Source of the DNA: CAYWOS01 sp964459985
GTDB taxonomy: Bacteria > Bacillota > Clostridia > Christensenellales > Aristaeellaceae
NCBI GenBank assembly: GCA_964459985.1
Contig: CAYWOS010000012.1
Location: 6,988 to 70,987, forward strand
Direction: 5' to 3'
DNA length: 64,000 bases
Below are positions 1-7,937 of this stretch, in pieces. Position numbers and translations under genes: made by a program. The notes beneath the pieces were generated by a model that was not told where the DNA came from, did no database searches, and saw nothing but the letters and a program-made list of their open reading frames with translations. The first letter of the stretch is position 1, and each line of letters starts with the position of its first letter.

Positions 1-2106
1 AAATCGCGTGATGGGCGTCACGTTTTCGCCGCGCTGATCCGATTCCTTTTCGTAGGCGACGTCGCCGCGCATACGCGCGTAAAGCAGCGAGGAAAGATTG
101 TTGACGGTGGTGCAGCGCCCGTATTCCTCGGTGGGAATGAGGACGTTGAACAATTCCTCGACCTTGAGCGACATGCCGAGCACCTGCAGGCTGTCGCCGC
201 CCATTTCGTCGATGAAATGCGCGTCGTCGCGCACCTGCGATTCGGGGATGTCGAGCGTTTCGGCGTATATGCGCCGCACCTTGCGCTTGATTTCTTCCAG
301 CTGCAGATCGGTGGGCGTCTGCTCCATCACCACGGCGGGCGTCTGCGCGGCGGCGCCGGCGGGCGGCGTGAGATCGACGTCGCGGTAAGCGATCCGCCCG
401 TCCTCGATGTCTTTCTTGAGCGCCAGACGTTTGACCTTGATGCCGCCGGCCGTTGAAAACCGTTCGGGCGTCGCCAGCACGCGCGTGACGCGCTTGAGGG
501 TGGGCAGACGGTTGTTGATCTGGCGGACTTTCTGCATGATGCCGCCGATGTACGCGTCGTCGCGGTAATGATCGCCCACGTTGATCACAAGCGTGATGTC
601 CTCGTAATTCAGCTCGTGCTTTTTGCGCGGCAGCAGCGCGCGCTGCCTGCGCGCGGCGGCGCGAACGCCCAGCACGCAGTACTGATCGACGTTCTCCAGC
701 GCGCCGAAGGCGTCCTCGATTTCGTCGGGGTAGACGTTTTCGCCCGATTCGTTGATAATCACGTCCTTGGCGCGGCCTTCGACGTACATGCGGCTGCCCT
801 TTTCGAGCCGCACCACGTCGCCCGTGCGGAACCAGCCCTCGCTGTCGAGCAGGGGCGGCAGCAGTTTGCCGTCCTTTAAGCAGCCGGTATGGATGGTGTT
901 ACCGCGAATAAACATTTCGCCGCTCCCCGAGCGCTTGCCGTCCGACTGCACGCGGTACTCGGCGCTCGAGAGCGGGACGCCGACCGAGCCGGACACGCGG
1001 CGGAAGATATTCATGCCCGTCTCGACCGAGGTAATGGCGGTCTCCGTCATGCCGAAACCGCAGACGGTGTAGTAGCCCAGCGCCGACAGCGTGATCATGT
1101 GCTCGCGCGGCGTGTGGCTGCCGCCCAGAATAATGCATTTGATATCGGCGCCCAGGATCTGCGATACGACGCCGCGAAACAGCGTGTTCCGCGCGAAATC
1201 AAGGCCTTTGCCCGGCGCGGCGATCTGGATGCCGAGGCTGACGGCGCGCCCGGTTTTGTAGATCGCGCGGCGCGTCCATGATTCCTTTTTCACTTTCTTG
1301 CCCAGCGCCACCGCCAGATTGTTGGCGAGGAGCGGTACGGCGAGCAGATGCGTCACGCGGAAGCGCCGCGCCGTCGTCTGAATGGTCTTGGGGCTGCGGT
1401 CGTGCAGATAGATATTCTCCGCGCCGCAAAAGGACATCCACAAAAGCCCCGCCACGAAGCCGAACACGTGATGGAAGGGCAAAAAGGCGAGCGACACCAT
1501 CGGCGAATCGGGGATGATGCGCTTGTTCGCGTTGTGAAGCAATTCGCTGTTGAGCACCTGATGGCACAGCGCCGCGCCGTCGTAGACGAACACGCGGCTG
1601 GTATCCGTCGTGCCCGATGTGCACAGCGCCACCATATTGCCGAACGCGGGCGCGAACCCCTTTTGCTCCCGCGTGACGTCGAGGAGCTGGCGGTGCGTGA
1701 TCTGGACGAGCGGCCGCGCAAACGTCCTGACGCCGCGTGCGATCACGGCGACGGCGTCGGCCTGCTCGAGAATATGCGCGGTCATTTCGTCGCTGAAGGC
1801 GAAATCGATGAGCAGCGCGTTGTAGCCCGCCGCGATCACGCCCCAGAACACGCTGTACCAATCGGGGCAGGTGTCCATTTGAATGCCGACAAAGCGCCCG
1901 GCGTGCTGCCCGCCGATCGCGCCGCGCAGGTAAGCCGCGCGCGCGCAGGTCAGGCGCTCGTACTGCGCGTAGGTGACGGATTTTTCCTCGTCGCCCTCGA
2001 GGTAACGCGCGGCGATCCTGTCGCCGTAGTCGCTCGTGAGGCGAAAAAGGTTTTGCAGGGACATATCCTGGCGGAGCGCTTGGCTTTTTGCGGCGATATC
2101 ACTCAT
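1..2106 (-). CDS. AMP-dependent acyl ligase with C-terminal carrier domain (partial)
   Basis: The frame opens at ATG 2104-2106, after AAGGAG with 8 nt spacing, and is still open at base 1, so at least 702 residues are present and the C-terminus is missing. The fold is that of ANL adenylating enzymes: a Thr/Ser-rich ATP loop near residues 161-170 (CTSGTTDTSR), a GMTET motif near 353 and a GWFRTGDVV hinge region near 425. A phosphopantetheine carrier domain follows, with MGGDSLQ placing the attachment Ser at about residue 639. The protein should activate a carboxylic acid as an adenylate and load it on its own carrier arm. The ATP loop departs from the usual TSGTTGxPK, having Asp-Thr-Ser-Arg instead of Gly-x-Pro-Lys. 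It follows the SDR gene after 49 bp, so the two are probably one operon. The substrate cannot be read from the sequence. Confidence 0.85.
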   Translation of the reverse strand, partial: MSDIAAKSQALRQDMSLQNLFRLTSDYGDRIAARYLEGDEEKSVTYAQYERLTCARAAYLRGAIGGQHAGRFVGIQMDTCPDWYSVFWGVIAAGYNALLIDFAFSDEMTAHILEQADAVAVIARGVRTFARPLVQITHRQLLDVTREQKGFAPAFGNMVALCTSGTTDTSRVFVYDGAALCHQVLNSELLHNANKRIIPDSPMVSLAFLPFHHVFGFVAGLLWMSFCGAENIYLHDRSPKTIQTTARRFRVTHLLAVPLLANNLAVALGKKVKKESWTRRAIYKTGRAVSLGIQIAAPGKGLDFARNTLFRGVVSQILGADIKCIILGGSHTPREHMITLSALGYYTVCGFGMTETAITSVETGMNIFRRVSGSVGVPLSSAEYRVQSDGKRSGSGEMFIRGNTIHTGCLKDGKLLPPLLDSEGWFRTGDVVRLEKGSRMYVEGRAKDVIINESGENVYPDEIEDAFGALENVDQYCVLGVRAAARRQRALLPRKKHELNYEDITLVINVGDHYRDDAYIGGIMQKVRQINNRLPTLKRVTRVLATPERFSTAGGIKVKRLALKKDIEDGRIAYRDVDLTPPAGAAAQTPAVVMEQTPTDLQLEEIKRKVRRIYAETLDIPESQVRDDAHFIDEMGGDSLQVLGMSLKVEELFNVLIPTEEYGRCTTVNNLSSLLYARMRGDVAYEKESDQRGENVTPITRF

Positions 2107-2155
2107 ACGAACGTCTCCTTCAAGCGGGTGGTTTGCATAAATATGCAGAGCGGCG

Positions 2156-2974
2156 TCAATCGGACGGTTTGTCGTAATAGGAAGATATGATTCTGAAAAA
2201 CAGCTTCGGCGGCAGAACGTCGTGCAGGACGACGGCGAGGCGCTGATCGGGTTTGGCGATGATCAGGCGGAAGGGAAGGCGCTTGCGCCGGAGCGTTTTG
2301 GCCAGCTTTACGCCCAAACGCGCGGGCGACAGCCCGTTTTCCTCGTCGGACGCGATGCGGCCGGTTCCCCGCAGAAACCGCGCGCGGTAGGGGCTTTCGC
2401 CGGTCATGCCTTCCGATACCGGCCGGTAGGCGCGCTTGCCGCCCGCGTGGTCGCCCGGCTCGACCAGCATGACCTCGACGCCGAAGGGCGCGACCTCCAT
2501 GGCGAGCGCCTCGGAATAGCCCTCGACGGCGTGCTTGGCGGCGGTGTACGCGCCCTCGAACGGGATGCCGAGCAGGCCGTTGATCGAGGAGAAATTGACG
2601 ATCCTGCCGCGCCCCTTTTCGCGCATGGCGGGCAGTACGCGGGAAATCATCGCCGCCTGCGAGAGAAAATCGGTTTCGATCACGCGGGACAGCTCTTCCG
2701 GCGCGTAGCTTTCGCAGGCGCCGAGCACCAGCACGGCGGCGGCGTTGATCAGTACATCGCAGTCGCCGAAAAGCGCCCGGGCTTTGCCGCAGAAGGCGTC
2801 GATGTTTGCCGCGTCCGTCACGTCGAGCGGCAGGCGATAGCCCTCGTCGCTTTCGCCCTCGCCGCCCGCGAAGGAGCGCGCGCCCGCGACGACGGCGTGT
2901 CCGTCCCGCTTGAGCGCGCGCGCGGCGTGCATGCCCAGCCCGCTCGAAGCGCCCGTGATCCATACAACCGCCAT
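2156..2974 (-). CDS. Short-chain dehydrogenase/reductase (SDR)
   Basis: This 272-residue classical SDR should be an NAD(P)-dependent oxidoreductase. It has the cofactor motif TGASSGLG at residues 7-14, an NAA motif in the expected middle strand, the Ser-containing strand NFSSING and the catalytic YTAAK (Tyr143, Lys147). The start is placed at ATG 2972-2974 because GAGAGGGG sits about 6 nt upstream. An in-frame ATG 42 bp further upstream has no good ribosome binding site. It lies upstream of the AMP ligase in the same direction, so the pair may activate and then reduce or oxidise an acyl group. That pairing is inference; the substrate is unknown. Confidence 0.88.
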   Translation of the reverse strand: MAVVWITGASSGLGMHAARALKRDGHAVVAGARSFAGGEGESDEGYRLPLDVTDAANIDAFCGKARALFGDCDVLINAAAVLVLGACESYAPEELSRVIETDFLSQAAMISRVLPAMREKGRGRIVNFSSINGLLGIPFEGAYTAAKHAVEGYSEALAMEVAPFGVEVMLVEPGDHAGGKRAYRPVSEGMTGESPYRARFLRGTGRIASDEENGLSPARLGVKLAKTLRRKRLPFRLIIAKPDQRLAVVLHDVLPPKLFFRIISSYYDKPSD

Positions 2975-3025
2975 GCGACAGCCCCTCTCCATACGTAGCC
3001 GCGCGCCGATTTTCATGCGACGCGC

Positions 3026-3055
3026 TGTACATTATATATCAACTTATGGTATAAT
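3026..3055 (+). promoter_or_regulatory. Promoter of the RlmI-like gene
   Basis: TGTACA (3026-3031), an 18-nt spacer and TATAAT (3050-3055). TGG directly before the -10 box makes an extended -10, which may compensate for the poor -35 box. The site physically overlaps the minus-strand promoter of the SDR gene. Confidence 0.65.
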
Positions 3056-3059
3056 GCAA
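3031..3059 (-). promoter_or_regulatory. Promoter of the SDR and AMP-ligase pair
   Basis: On the minus strand TTGCAT (3059-3054), 17 nt and TATAAT (3036-3031). It overlaps the rightward promoter almost completely, so polymerase can probably occupy only one of the two at a time. Confidence 0.6.
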
Positions 3060-3085
3060 ATATTCTGTGAACAAAGGGGATTGCC

Positions 3086-4255
3086 ATGGCGGAAGCGATT
3101 CTTCTCCCGGGCAGGGAAAAACGGGTATACGGCGGCCATCCGTGGATTTTTCGGAGCGATATCGCGCGCGTGTCAGGCGATGCCGCGCCGGGCGACGTCG
3201 TGCGCGTCGCGTCCTCGGGAAACCGTTTTCTGGCGATGGCTGTCTATAATCCCAACAGCCAGATCGCGCTGCGCGTGCTGTCGCATCGCGAGGAAACGAT
3301 CGACCGGGATTTCATCTTTACGCGCGTCAGGCGGGCGATCGCGTATCGCCGCGCGTTCGCCGATCTGCGCTCCTGCCGGCTGATCTACGCCGAAAGCGAC
3401 GGCCTGCCCGCCGTCGTCGCCGACAGTTTCGGCGGCGTGATATCGCTGCAATGCCTGTCGCTGGGCATGGAGCGCTTCAAGGAGGACATCTGCGACGCGC
3501 TCGAGGAATGCCTAAAGCCGCGCGGCATCTACGAGCGCGACGACGTGCCCGTGCGCGCGCTGGAGGGGCTGGAGCAAAAAACGGGCGTGCTGCGCGGCGA
3601 CGTGCCCGACCGGGTGGAGATCGCCGAGAACGGCGTCCGCCTTCTCGTGGACGTCAAGGAAGGGCAAAAAACGGGGTATTTCCTCGATCAAAAGGAAAAC
3701 CGCGCCGCCATCGCGCCGTTCTGCGGGGGCGCCGACGTGCTCGACTGCTTCACGCACACCGGCGCGTTCGCGCTGCACGCGGCGAAATACGGCGCGAAAC
3801 GCGTCACCGGCGTCGATATCTCGGAGTTCGCCTGCGCCTGCGCGCGCGAGAACGCGGCGCTCAACGGGTTTGATCAGATCGATTTCATCGCCGCGAACGC
3901 CTTTGACTACCTGAAAGAGCAATCGGGCGCGGGCGCGCAGTACGATATGGTGATCCTCGATCCGCCGGCGTTCGCCAAGTCGAAATCGGCGTTCGCGGCG
4001 GCGGCGCGGGGCTATAAGGAAATCAATCTGCGCGGCATCAAAATGACGCGCGACGGCGGGATATTGGTGACGTGCTCCTGCTCGCAGCATATGCTGCCCG
4101 CCGCCTTCCGCGACGTGCTCAACGAGGCGGCGCGCGACGCGCGCGCGCGGCTGACGCAGATCGAGTGGCGCACGCAGGGGCGCGATCATCCCATCCTGCT
4201 CGCCGCGCCCGAAACGCAGTACCTCAAGTGCGCGATCTTCCGGGTGGAAAAGTGA
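3086..4255 (+). CDS. rlmI: RlmI-like SAM-dependent rRNA methyltransferase
   Basis: This 389-residue protein matches the RlmI (YccW) family, which methylates a cytosine at C5 in 23S rRNA. An N-terminal PUA-like RNA-binding domain covers about residues 1-75. A connecting domain leads to GQKTGYFLDQKENR near 195, the SAM-binding strand VLDCFTHTGAFALHAA near 218, the acidic VTGVDIS loop, and the catalytic ILDPPAFAKSK near 290. A CSCSQHM segment near 333 carries the cysteines expected of m5C enzymes. GGGGATT precedes ATG 3086. Length and domain order are normal for the family. Whether the target is the RlmI site or a related position such as that of RlmK cannot be settled here. Confidence 0.88.
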   Translation: MAEAILLPGREKRVYGGHPWIFRSDIARVSGDAAPGDVVRVASSGNRFLAMAVYNPNSQIALRVLSHREETIDRDFIFTRVRRAIAYRRAFADLRSCRLIYAESDGLPAVVADSFGGVISLQCLSLGMERFKEDICDALEECLKPRGIYERDDVPVRALEGLEQKTGVLRGDVPDRVEIAENGVRLLVDVKEGQKTGYFLDQKENRAAIAPFCGGADVLDCFTHTGAFALHAAKYGAKRVTGVDISEFACACARENAALNGFDQIDFIAANAFDYLKEQSGAGAQYDMVILDPPAFAKSKSAFAAAARGYKEINLRGIKMTRDGGILVTCSCSQHMLPAAFRDVLNEAARDARARLTQIEWRTQGRDHPILLAAPETQYLKCAIFRVEK

Positions 4256-4311
4256 CGTTAAGCAAGCGCCGGGCATACGATGTGGGTATCCCGATAAAGC
4301 GAGGTGATCCC

Positions 4312-4563
4312 ATGTCGGAACTGCAAAACGCGCGCGCGCCCGCGCTGGGCGCGGAGGAAGCCGCGCTCATGACGGCGCTGCCCGGGAGCGGCGCGGGCGC
4401 GGCGGCGCTGAACCAGATCATGCGCGACGTTCGCGCGCTGGAGGCGCGCCAAACCACGTCGGCCGTGCCCGTGGACGAGGTTACATCGGAGGCGCAGCCG
4501 TCCGTTCAGGCGCTGTACGGGCGCGGCGGACGGGCGGCGCTCCATCAGGTCATGTGGCGATAA
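4312..4563 (+). CDS. Small protein of unknown function (83 aa)
   Basis: The ATG at 4312 is preceded by GAGGTGA, a good ribosome binding site, 56 bp after the RlmI-like gene, so the ORF is probably translated and co-transcribed. I do not recognise a family. The protein is Ala-rich and has no signal peptide, membrane segment or cysteine. Two related segments occur: AALNQIMRD near residue 31 and AALHQVMWR at the very C-terminus, both following a Gly-rich stretch. This suggests a short duplicated helix that could act as a docking motif. A longer reading of the same frame starting inside the upstream gene is not supported. Confidence 0.6.
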   Translation: MSELQNARAPALGAEEAALMTALPGSGAGAAALNQIMRDVRALEARQTTSAVPVDEVTSEAQPSVQALYGRGGRAALHQVMWR

Positions 4564-4988
4564 CGGCCGGAGGCTGCCGGACGACGCGTTCGGCAGCCTC
4601 AGACCGTCGACAAACCCGGTCGTTCCTCCCGGGGATGCAACGAAGGGGCGGAGTTCCGCAACCTCAATCGTCGCGGCGCATCGCTATCGCTCGCGCCGCT
4701 CCGTTTCGGTTGATTCCTCCGTTTCGCTAACGGCTTCGCCGTTCTGCCCACAGGGCAGACGCTCAACTACATCACCCTTCATTTCTCATCCGAAACCAGC
4801 GACATGCGCGGTGGTTTCGGAACGATTTTCCGCAGAAAATCGGTTCCTTACGCGTTTTTCCGGCCGCGCGGCAAAGCCGCGCAGGAAAAACGTGCAAGCC
4901 GCAAAAATGAAATCTTCATTTTTGCGGTGCGTGTCGACAAAGTCGACACGCAGACGGCTGCCGGACGTTCCCGACAGCCGCTATTATC
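4564..4988. repeat. Intergenic array of about nine consecutive hairpins
   Basis: No convincing gene lies here. Successive inverted repeats are: 4570-4579/4591-4600 (10 bp); 4729-4734/4738-4743; 4743-4749/4753-4759; 4790-4798/4812-4820 (9 bp); 4823-4830/4835-4842 (8 bp, loop CGCA); 4853-4861/4884-4892 enclosing 4866-4872/4876-4882; 4899-4911/4915-4927 (13 bp, 3-nt loop); 4929-4938/4942-4951 (10 bp, loop AAA); and 4955-4964/4971-4980. The first and last elements share GGCTGCCGGACG. None is followed by a clear T-run. The array separates the rightward small gene from the leftward end of the glm operon, so it may terminate or protect both transcripts. Confidence 0.75.
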
Positions 4989-5306
4989 TTATAAATCAAG
5001 GATGATGTCAAGCAGGGGCGCGTGCTGCTGCGCGCCGTACACGTCGGTTTCGCCGGGATCGCCCGAGCACAGGGGGCGCGCGATGGTGACCTTTACGGCG
5101 TCGGCGGGATCGAAATACACAATGTTGACGATCTTGTCGGGCGTGATCTTATACAGCCCGCAGATCAGCGCTTCGTTGATCTGACCGCCGTCGCGCACTT
5201 TCTCGTAGATTTCGCGCGATTTGAACATCATGTCCAGCGTCAGTTCGTAAGGCCCGGAGTTTTTGCTGCGGATGATGGTCGTGGCGTCCACGATGCTCGT
5301 TTTCAT
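4989..5306 (-). CDS. DUF4387 (AtuA-associated) protein
   Basis: This 105-residue protein matches the DUF4387 family, small proteins usually encoded directly after AtuA-like DUF1446 proteins and presumed to act with them. Recognisable parts are the N-terminal IIRSKNSGPYELTLD segment, the GQINEALICGLYKI middle and the HAPLLDIILDL C-terminus. The start ATG 5304-5306 overlaps the stop of the upstream AtuA gene in an ATGA, so translation is probably coupled and the two products are expected in equal amounts. It is the last gene of the glutamate mutase operon. No reaction is established for it that I can name. Confidence 0.85.
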   Translation of the reverse strand: MKTSIVDATTIIRSKNSGPYELTLDMMFKSREIYEKVRDGGQINEALICGLYKITPDKIVNIVYFDPADAVKVTIARPLCSGDPGETDVYGAQQHAPLLDIILDL

Positions 5307-6676
5307 GCGTTTTCCCCTCCTACCGTGACGTGCTCGATCGGGAATGGCGCGACGGGATCGTCGATCTCGAGCAGATGATACACGCTGAACACATACACCT
5401 TGCCGACGTGGAAATCGCTGGGCGAGTAGGGGAAGGCAAGATTGCCCGCCGTGGCGCGGCGTCCCTCGTAGCCGTAATGCAGCATGGTCGAGCGCGCGAA
5501 GGCGCAGATGGTGTCGGCGCGCGCCTGCGTGTCGGCGATGGCCTCGATGACGATGCCGATCTCGTGCCCCTCGCACACGGGCTTGGGTTCGAGCGCGGCC
5601 ATGACCGCGTCGCGGCCGTAGACCTTGAAGAACAACTGATACTCAAACCCCGCGTCGGCAAAATTATCTTGAACGCGCGCGCGAACGCCCGCGATCACTT
5701 CGTCGATCGAGGCGATCATCATGGGATCGCGCGCGCCGGCAATGGATACCGTGCGATAGCCGACGGCGCGCGTGCCTTCGAGCTTGAGCGTGTAGGGGCT
5801 TGACGGGACGAACCGGCTGCCCGACACCCGCGCGATGCGGTCGGTGTCCTGCGAAAACACCGTGTTCGTCAGATCAAGATGCCCGCCCGGGCCGGGCAGG
5901 ATGTAGGGATTGGTTTTCTCATACAGCGTGTGCGCGGCGACCGAGAGCTTGGTGCATTTGCGGTTGGGCGAAAGCGGTTCGAGGCGGAAGTAATCCTCGC
6001 CCAGATAGCCGAACATGCAGTCCGATCCGCTCCCCGGCGTGGCGGCGATGGAGGCGCACTCGAGAATTTTGCCCATGTGCACGGCCAGCCCCTGATCGTA
6101 GCCCGCGCGCACGGCGGGCGCGGCGAACACGGCGGGATCGTAGCAGCGTCCGGCGAGCACGACTTGAGCGCCCTCGTCGAGCGCCTTCATGATCGGCTCG
6201 ATGCCCATCTGCGCGACGATCGCGCCCGTTTGCTCGAGCGCGTCCTCGGTCAGTTCGCCGGCGGGCGGCAGGGGTTTCACCTTGCCCCGCTTCATCGCCT
6301 CGCGGACGGTTTCCTTGGGAATCTCGGCATGGATGACCGCCATATGAAAATGCAGATCGTTCTCGGCGGCGATTTCCTCGACGATTTCCCTGCACCAGTT
6401 CAAATGACTGTCCGCGCCGCTCCCGCCCACCGTGCCGATGACGACGGGAATGCGCCGCCTTACGCCGGCGCACAGCATGAGCGTCAGATCGCGCTTGACG
6501 GCGCCGCGATCGGTGAAGGACACGCCCGCGCCGAGGTAATACGGCCCGGGATCGCTCGATCCCGCGTCGACGGCGATCAGATGCGGGTTGCGCTTCATGC
6601 CCTCCTCGAAGGAGGAGGCGGGAAAGCCGTAGCCTAATATCGCGGTGGTCGAGAGGACGCGGAATTCTTCCTTCAT
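5303..6676 (-). CDS. AtuA-family (DUF1446) protein in glutamate mutase operon
   Basis: This 457-residue protein belongs to the acyclic terpene utilisation AtuA/DUF1446 family. The start is set at ATG 6674-6676, with GGAGGA 7 nt upstream; it overlaps the mal stop by ATGA. Visible features are an N-terminal GYGFPASSFEEG stretch, GTVGGSGADSHLNW, VLAGRCYDPAVFAA and PGPGGHLDLTNT. The name comes from terpenoid degradation genes of Pseudomonas, but here the gene sits directly behind methylaspartate ammonia-lyase and before its usual partner DUF4387. A role in processing mesaconate or a later pathway intermediate is therefore more plausible than terpene use. That is an inference from context only. 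Confidence 0.85.
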   Translation of the reverse strand: MKEEFRVLSTTAILGYGFPASSFEEGMKRNPHLIAVDAGSSDPGPYYLGAGVSFTDRGAVKRDLTLMLCAGVRRRIPVVIGTVGGSGADSHLNWCREIVEEIAAENDLHFHMAVIHAEIPKETVREAMKRGKVKPLPPAGELTEDALEQTGAIVAQMGIEPIMKALDEGAQVVLAGRCYDPAVFAAPAVRAGYDQGLAVHMGKILECASIAATPGSGSDCMFGYLGEDYFRLEPLSPNRKCTKLSVAAHTLYEKTNPYILPGPGGHLDLTNTVFSQDTDRIARVSGSRFVPSSPYTLKLEGTRAVGYRTVSIAGARDPMMIASIDEVIAGVRARVQDNFADAGFEYQLFFKVYGRDAVMAALEPKPVCEGHEIGIVIEAIADTQARADTICAFARSTMLHYGYEGRRATAGNLAFPYSPSDFHVGKVYVFSVYHLLEIDDPVAPFPIEHVTVGGENA

Positions 6677-7935
6677 TGCGGTTTCCTCCATACGCCGACG
6701 CCCGCCGCGCGCAGCGCGAGCACGCGGTTGACCTCGTTGTAGGCGATCATGAACGCCTCGTCCACGCCCATGCCGGGCTTGGCGAGGATTTGCGCCGGGC
6801 GCGTCGCCATGGCGATCTGCGCGCAGATCTGCGCCGAGCGGTCGGTTTCGTTGCACGTGCCGCCCTGATACGCGCCCATGCCGACTTTTTCGCAGTACAA
6901 TACCGCTTCGATGGTGTTGTGGATGGAGCCCAGATCAGGCGTTTTGATCTGCACCATATGCCCCGCCTTGTTGTCGGCGAAATACACGACGTCCTCGAGC
7001 GTGTTGCACCATTCGTCGGCGACCAGCTCGACCTCGATGCCGCGCCGGTCAATCTCCTCGCGCAGCCCGCGCAGGTCGATCATCTGCTGCTCGCGCGCGT
7101 CGGAATCCATCGGGCCTTCGATGCGCAGCTTGAAGGGGCGCGCGGTGGCGGCGAGGCCTTCGAGGTAATCCGCCATCGCCGGGTAATTGCTGTTGCCGAA
7201 GATCAGCCCGATCGTGCCGTAGCAGTCGATGTGCAGCACGGGGTTGTAATCGTCCGACGTGCGCAGCATCATGATGCGGCCGCGCAGCCAGTTGACGTAG
7301 GCCATCAGCTTTTCGCCGTGCTGTCCCGTTTTTTCGACGCTGTTGAACAGGCCGTGCGGCAGGATGGGCGCGCCCTTCATGATCATTTTGTCGGCGTTGA
7401 CGTACCGGTCGTCGCCCGACTGGGTGAAGATGGCGGGCGCGGTATCCATGACGACGGTATCGTATTCCTTGGCGACGACGTCGCACATGTTGAGTTTGTG
7501 CGCCTGCGCCACGGCGTCCAGAATCGCTTGCGAAAGGCCGTAGCGGATGGCGGTGTGCAGCCGCTTGCCGTCGACCTCCATGTGATCGATCTCGGAAGCG
7601 ATGCGGCGGAAGGAATCAAGCTCCTGCCCGATCAGACGCGGCGCGACATGCTCGTTGATGAAGGGGATGAAGTTCTCGGCGAGCAAGAGGGGATCGCGCC
7701 CGCCCGCGCCCGAATACTGCACCGCCGCGCAGTCGCCGTGCGCGACCGAGCCGTCCTCGAGCACCAGCAGCACAGAGATCGCTTCGCCCGCCTGACGGAT
7801 CTTGGCGAACCCGGGCGTGACCGGCGCGCCGAAGTACGCCGCGCCGTCGGGATGCGCGCCGCGCTTGATCGCTTTTTGATCGTCGAAGTAGAAACCCGTG
7901 CGCCCCGGCGCGCAGACGACGTTTTGAATCTTCAT
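6673..7935 (-). CDS. mal: Methylaspartate ammonia-lyase
   Basis: The enzyme eliminates ammonia from L-threo-3-methylaspartate to give mesaconate, the second step of clostridial glutamate fermentation. The 420-residue protein has the enolase-superfamily barrel. The catalytic pair falls at the literature positions: His194 in PILPHGLFN and Lys331 in VQIKTPDLG. Metal ligands are visible as Asp237 (VLHIDCYG), Glu273 (RIEGP) and Asp307 (VADEW). GGAGG precedes ATG 7935, and only 2 bp separate it from glmE. Its stop overlaps the AtuA start, so the whole block is translationally coupled. Confidence 0.96.
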   Translation of the reverse strand: MKIQNVVCAPGRTGFYFDDQKAIKRGAHPDGAAYFGAPVTPGFAKIRQAGEAISVLLVLEDGSVAHGDCAAVQYSGAGGRDPLLLAENFIPFINEHVAPRLIGQELDSFRRIASEIDHMEVDGKRLHTAIRYGLSQAILDAVAQAHKLNMCDVVAKEYDTVVMDTAPAIFTQSGDDRYVNADKMIMKGAPILPHGLFNSVEKTGQHGEKLMAYVNWLRGRIMMLRTSDDYNPVLHIDCYGTIGLIFGNSNYPAMADYLEGLAATARPFKLRIEGPMDSDAREQQMIDLRGLREEIDRRGIEVELVADEWCNTLEDVVYFADNKAGHMVQIKTPDLGSIHNTIEAVLYCEKVGMGAYQGGTCNETDRSAQICAQIAMATRPAQILAKPGMGVDEAFMIAYNEVNRVLALRAAGVGVWRKPQ

Positions 7936-7937
7936 GG

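Noticed and set aside
4804..5184. 126-residue rightward ORF
   Set aside because: It runs through the hairpin array and antisense to DUF4387; no ribosome binding site and no family resemblance.
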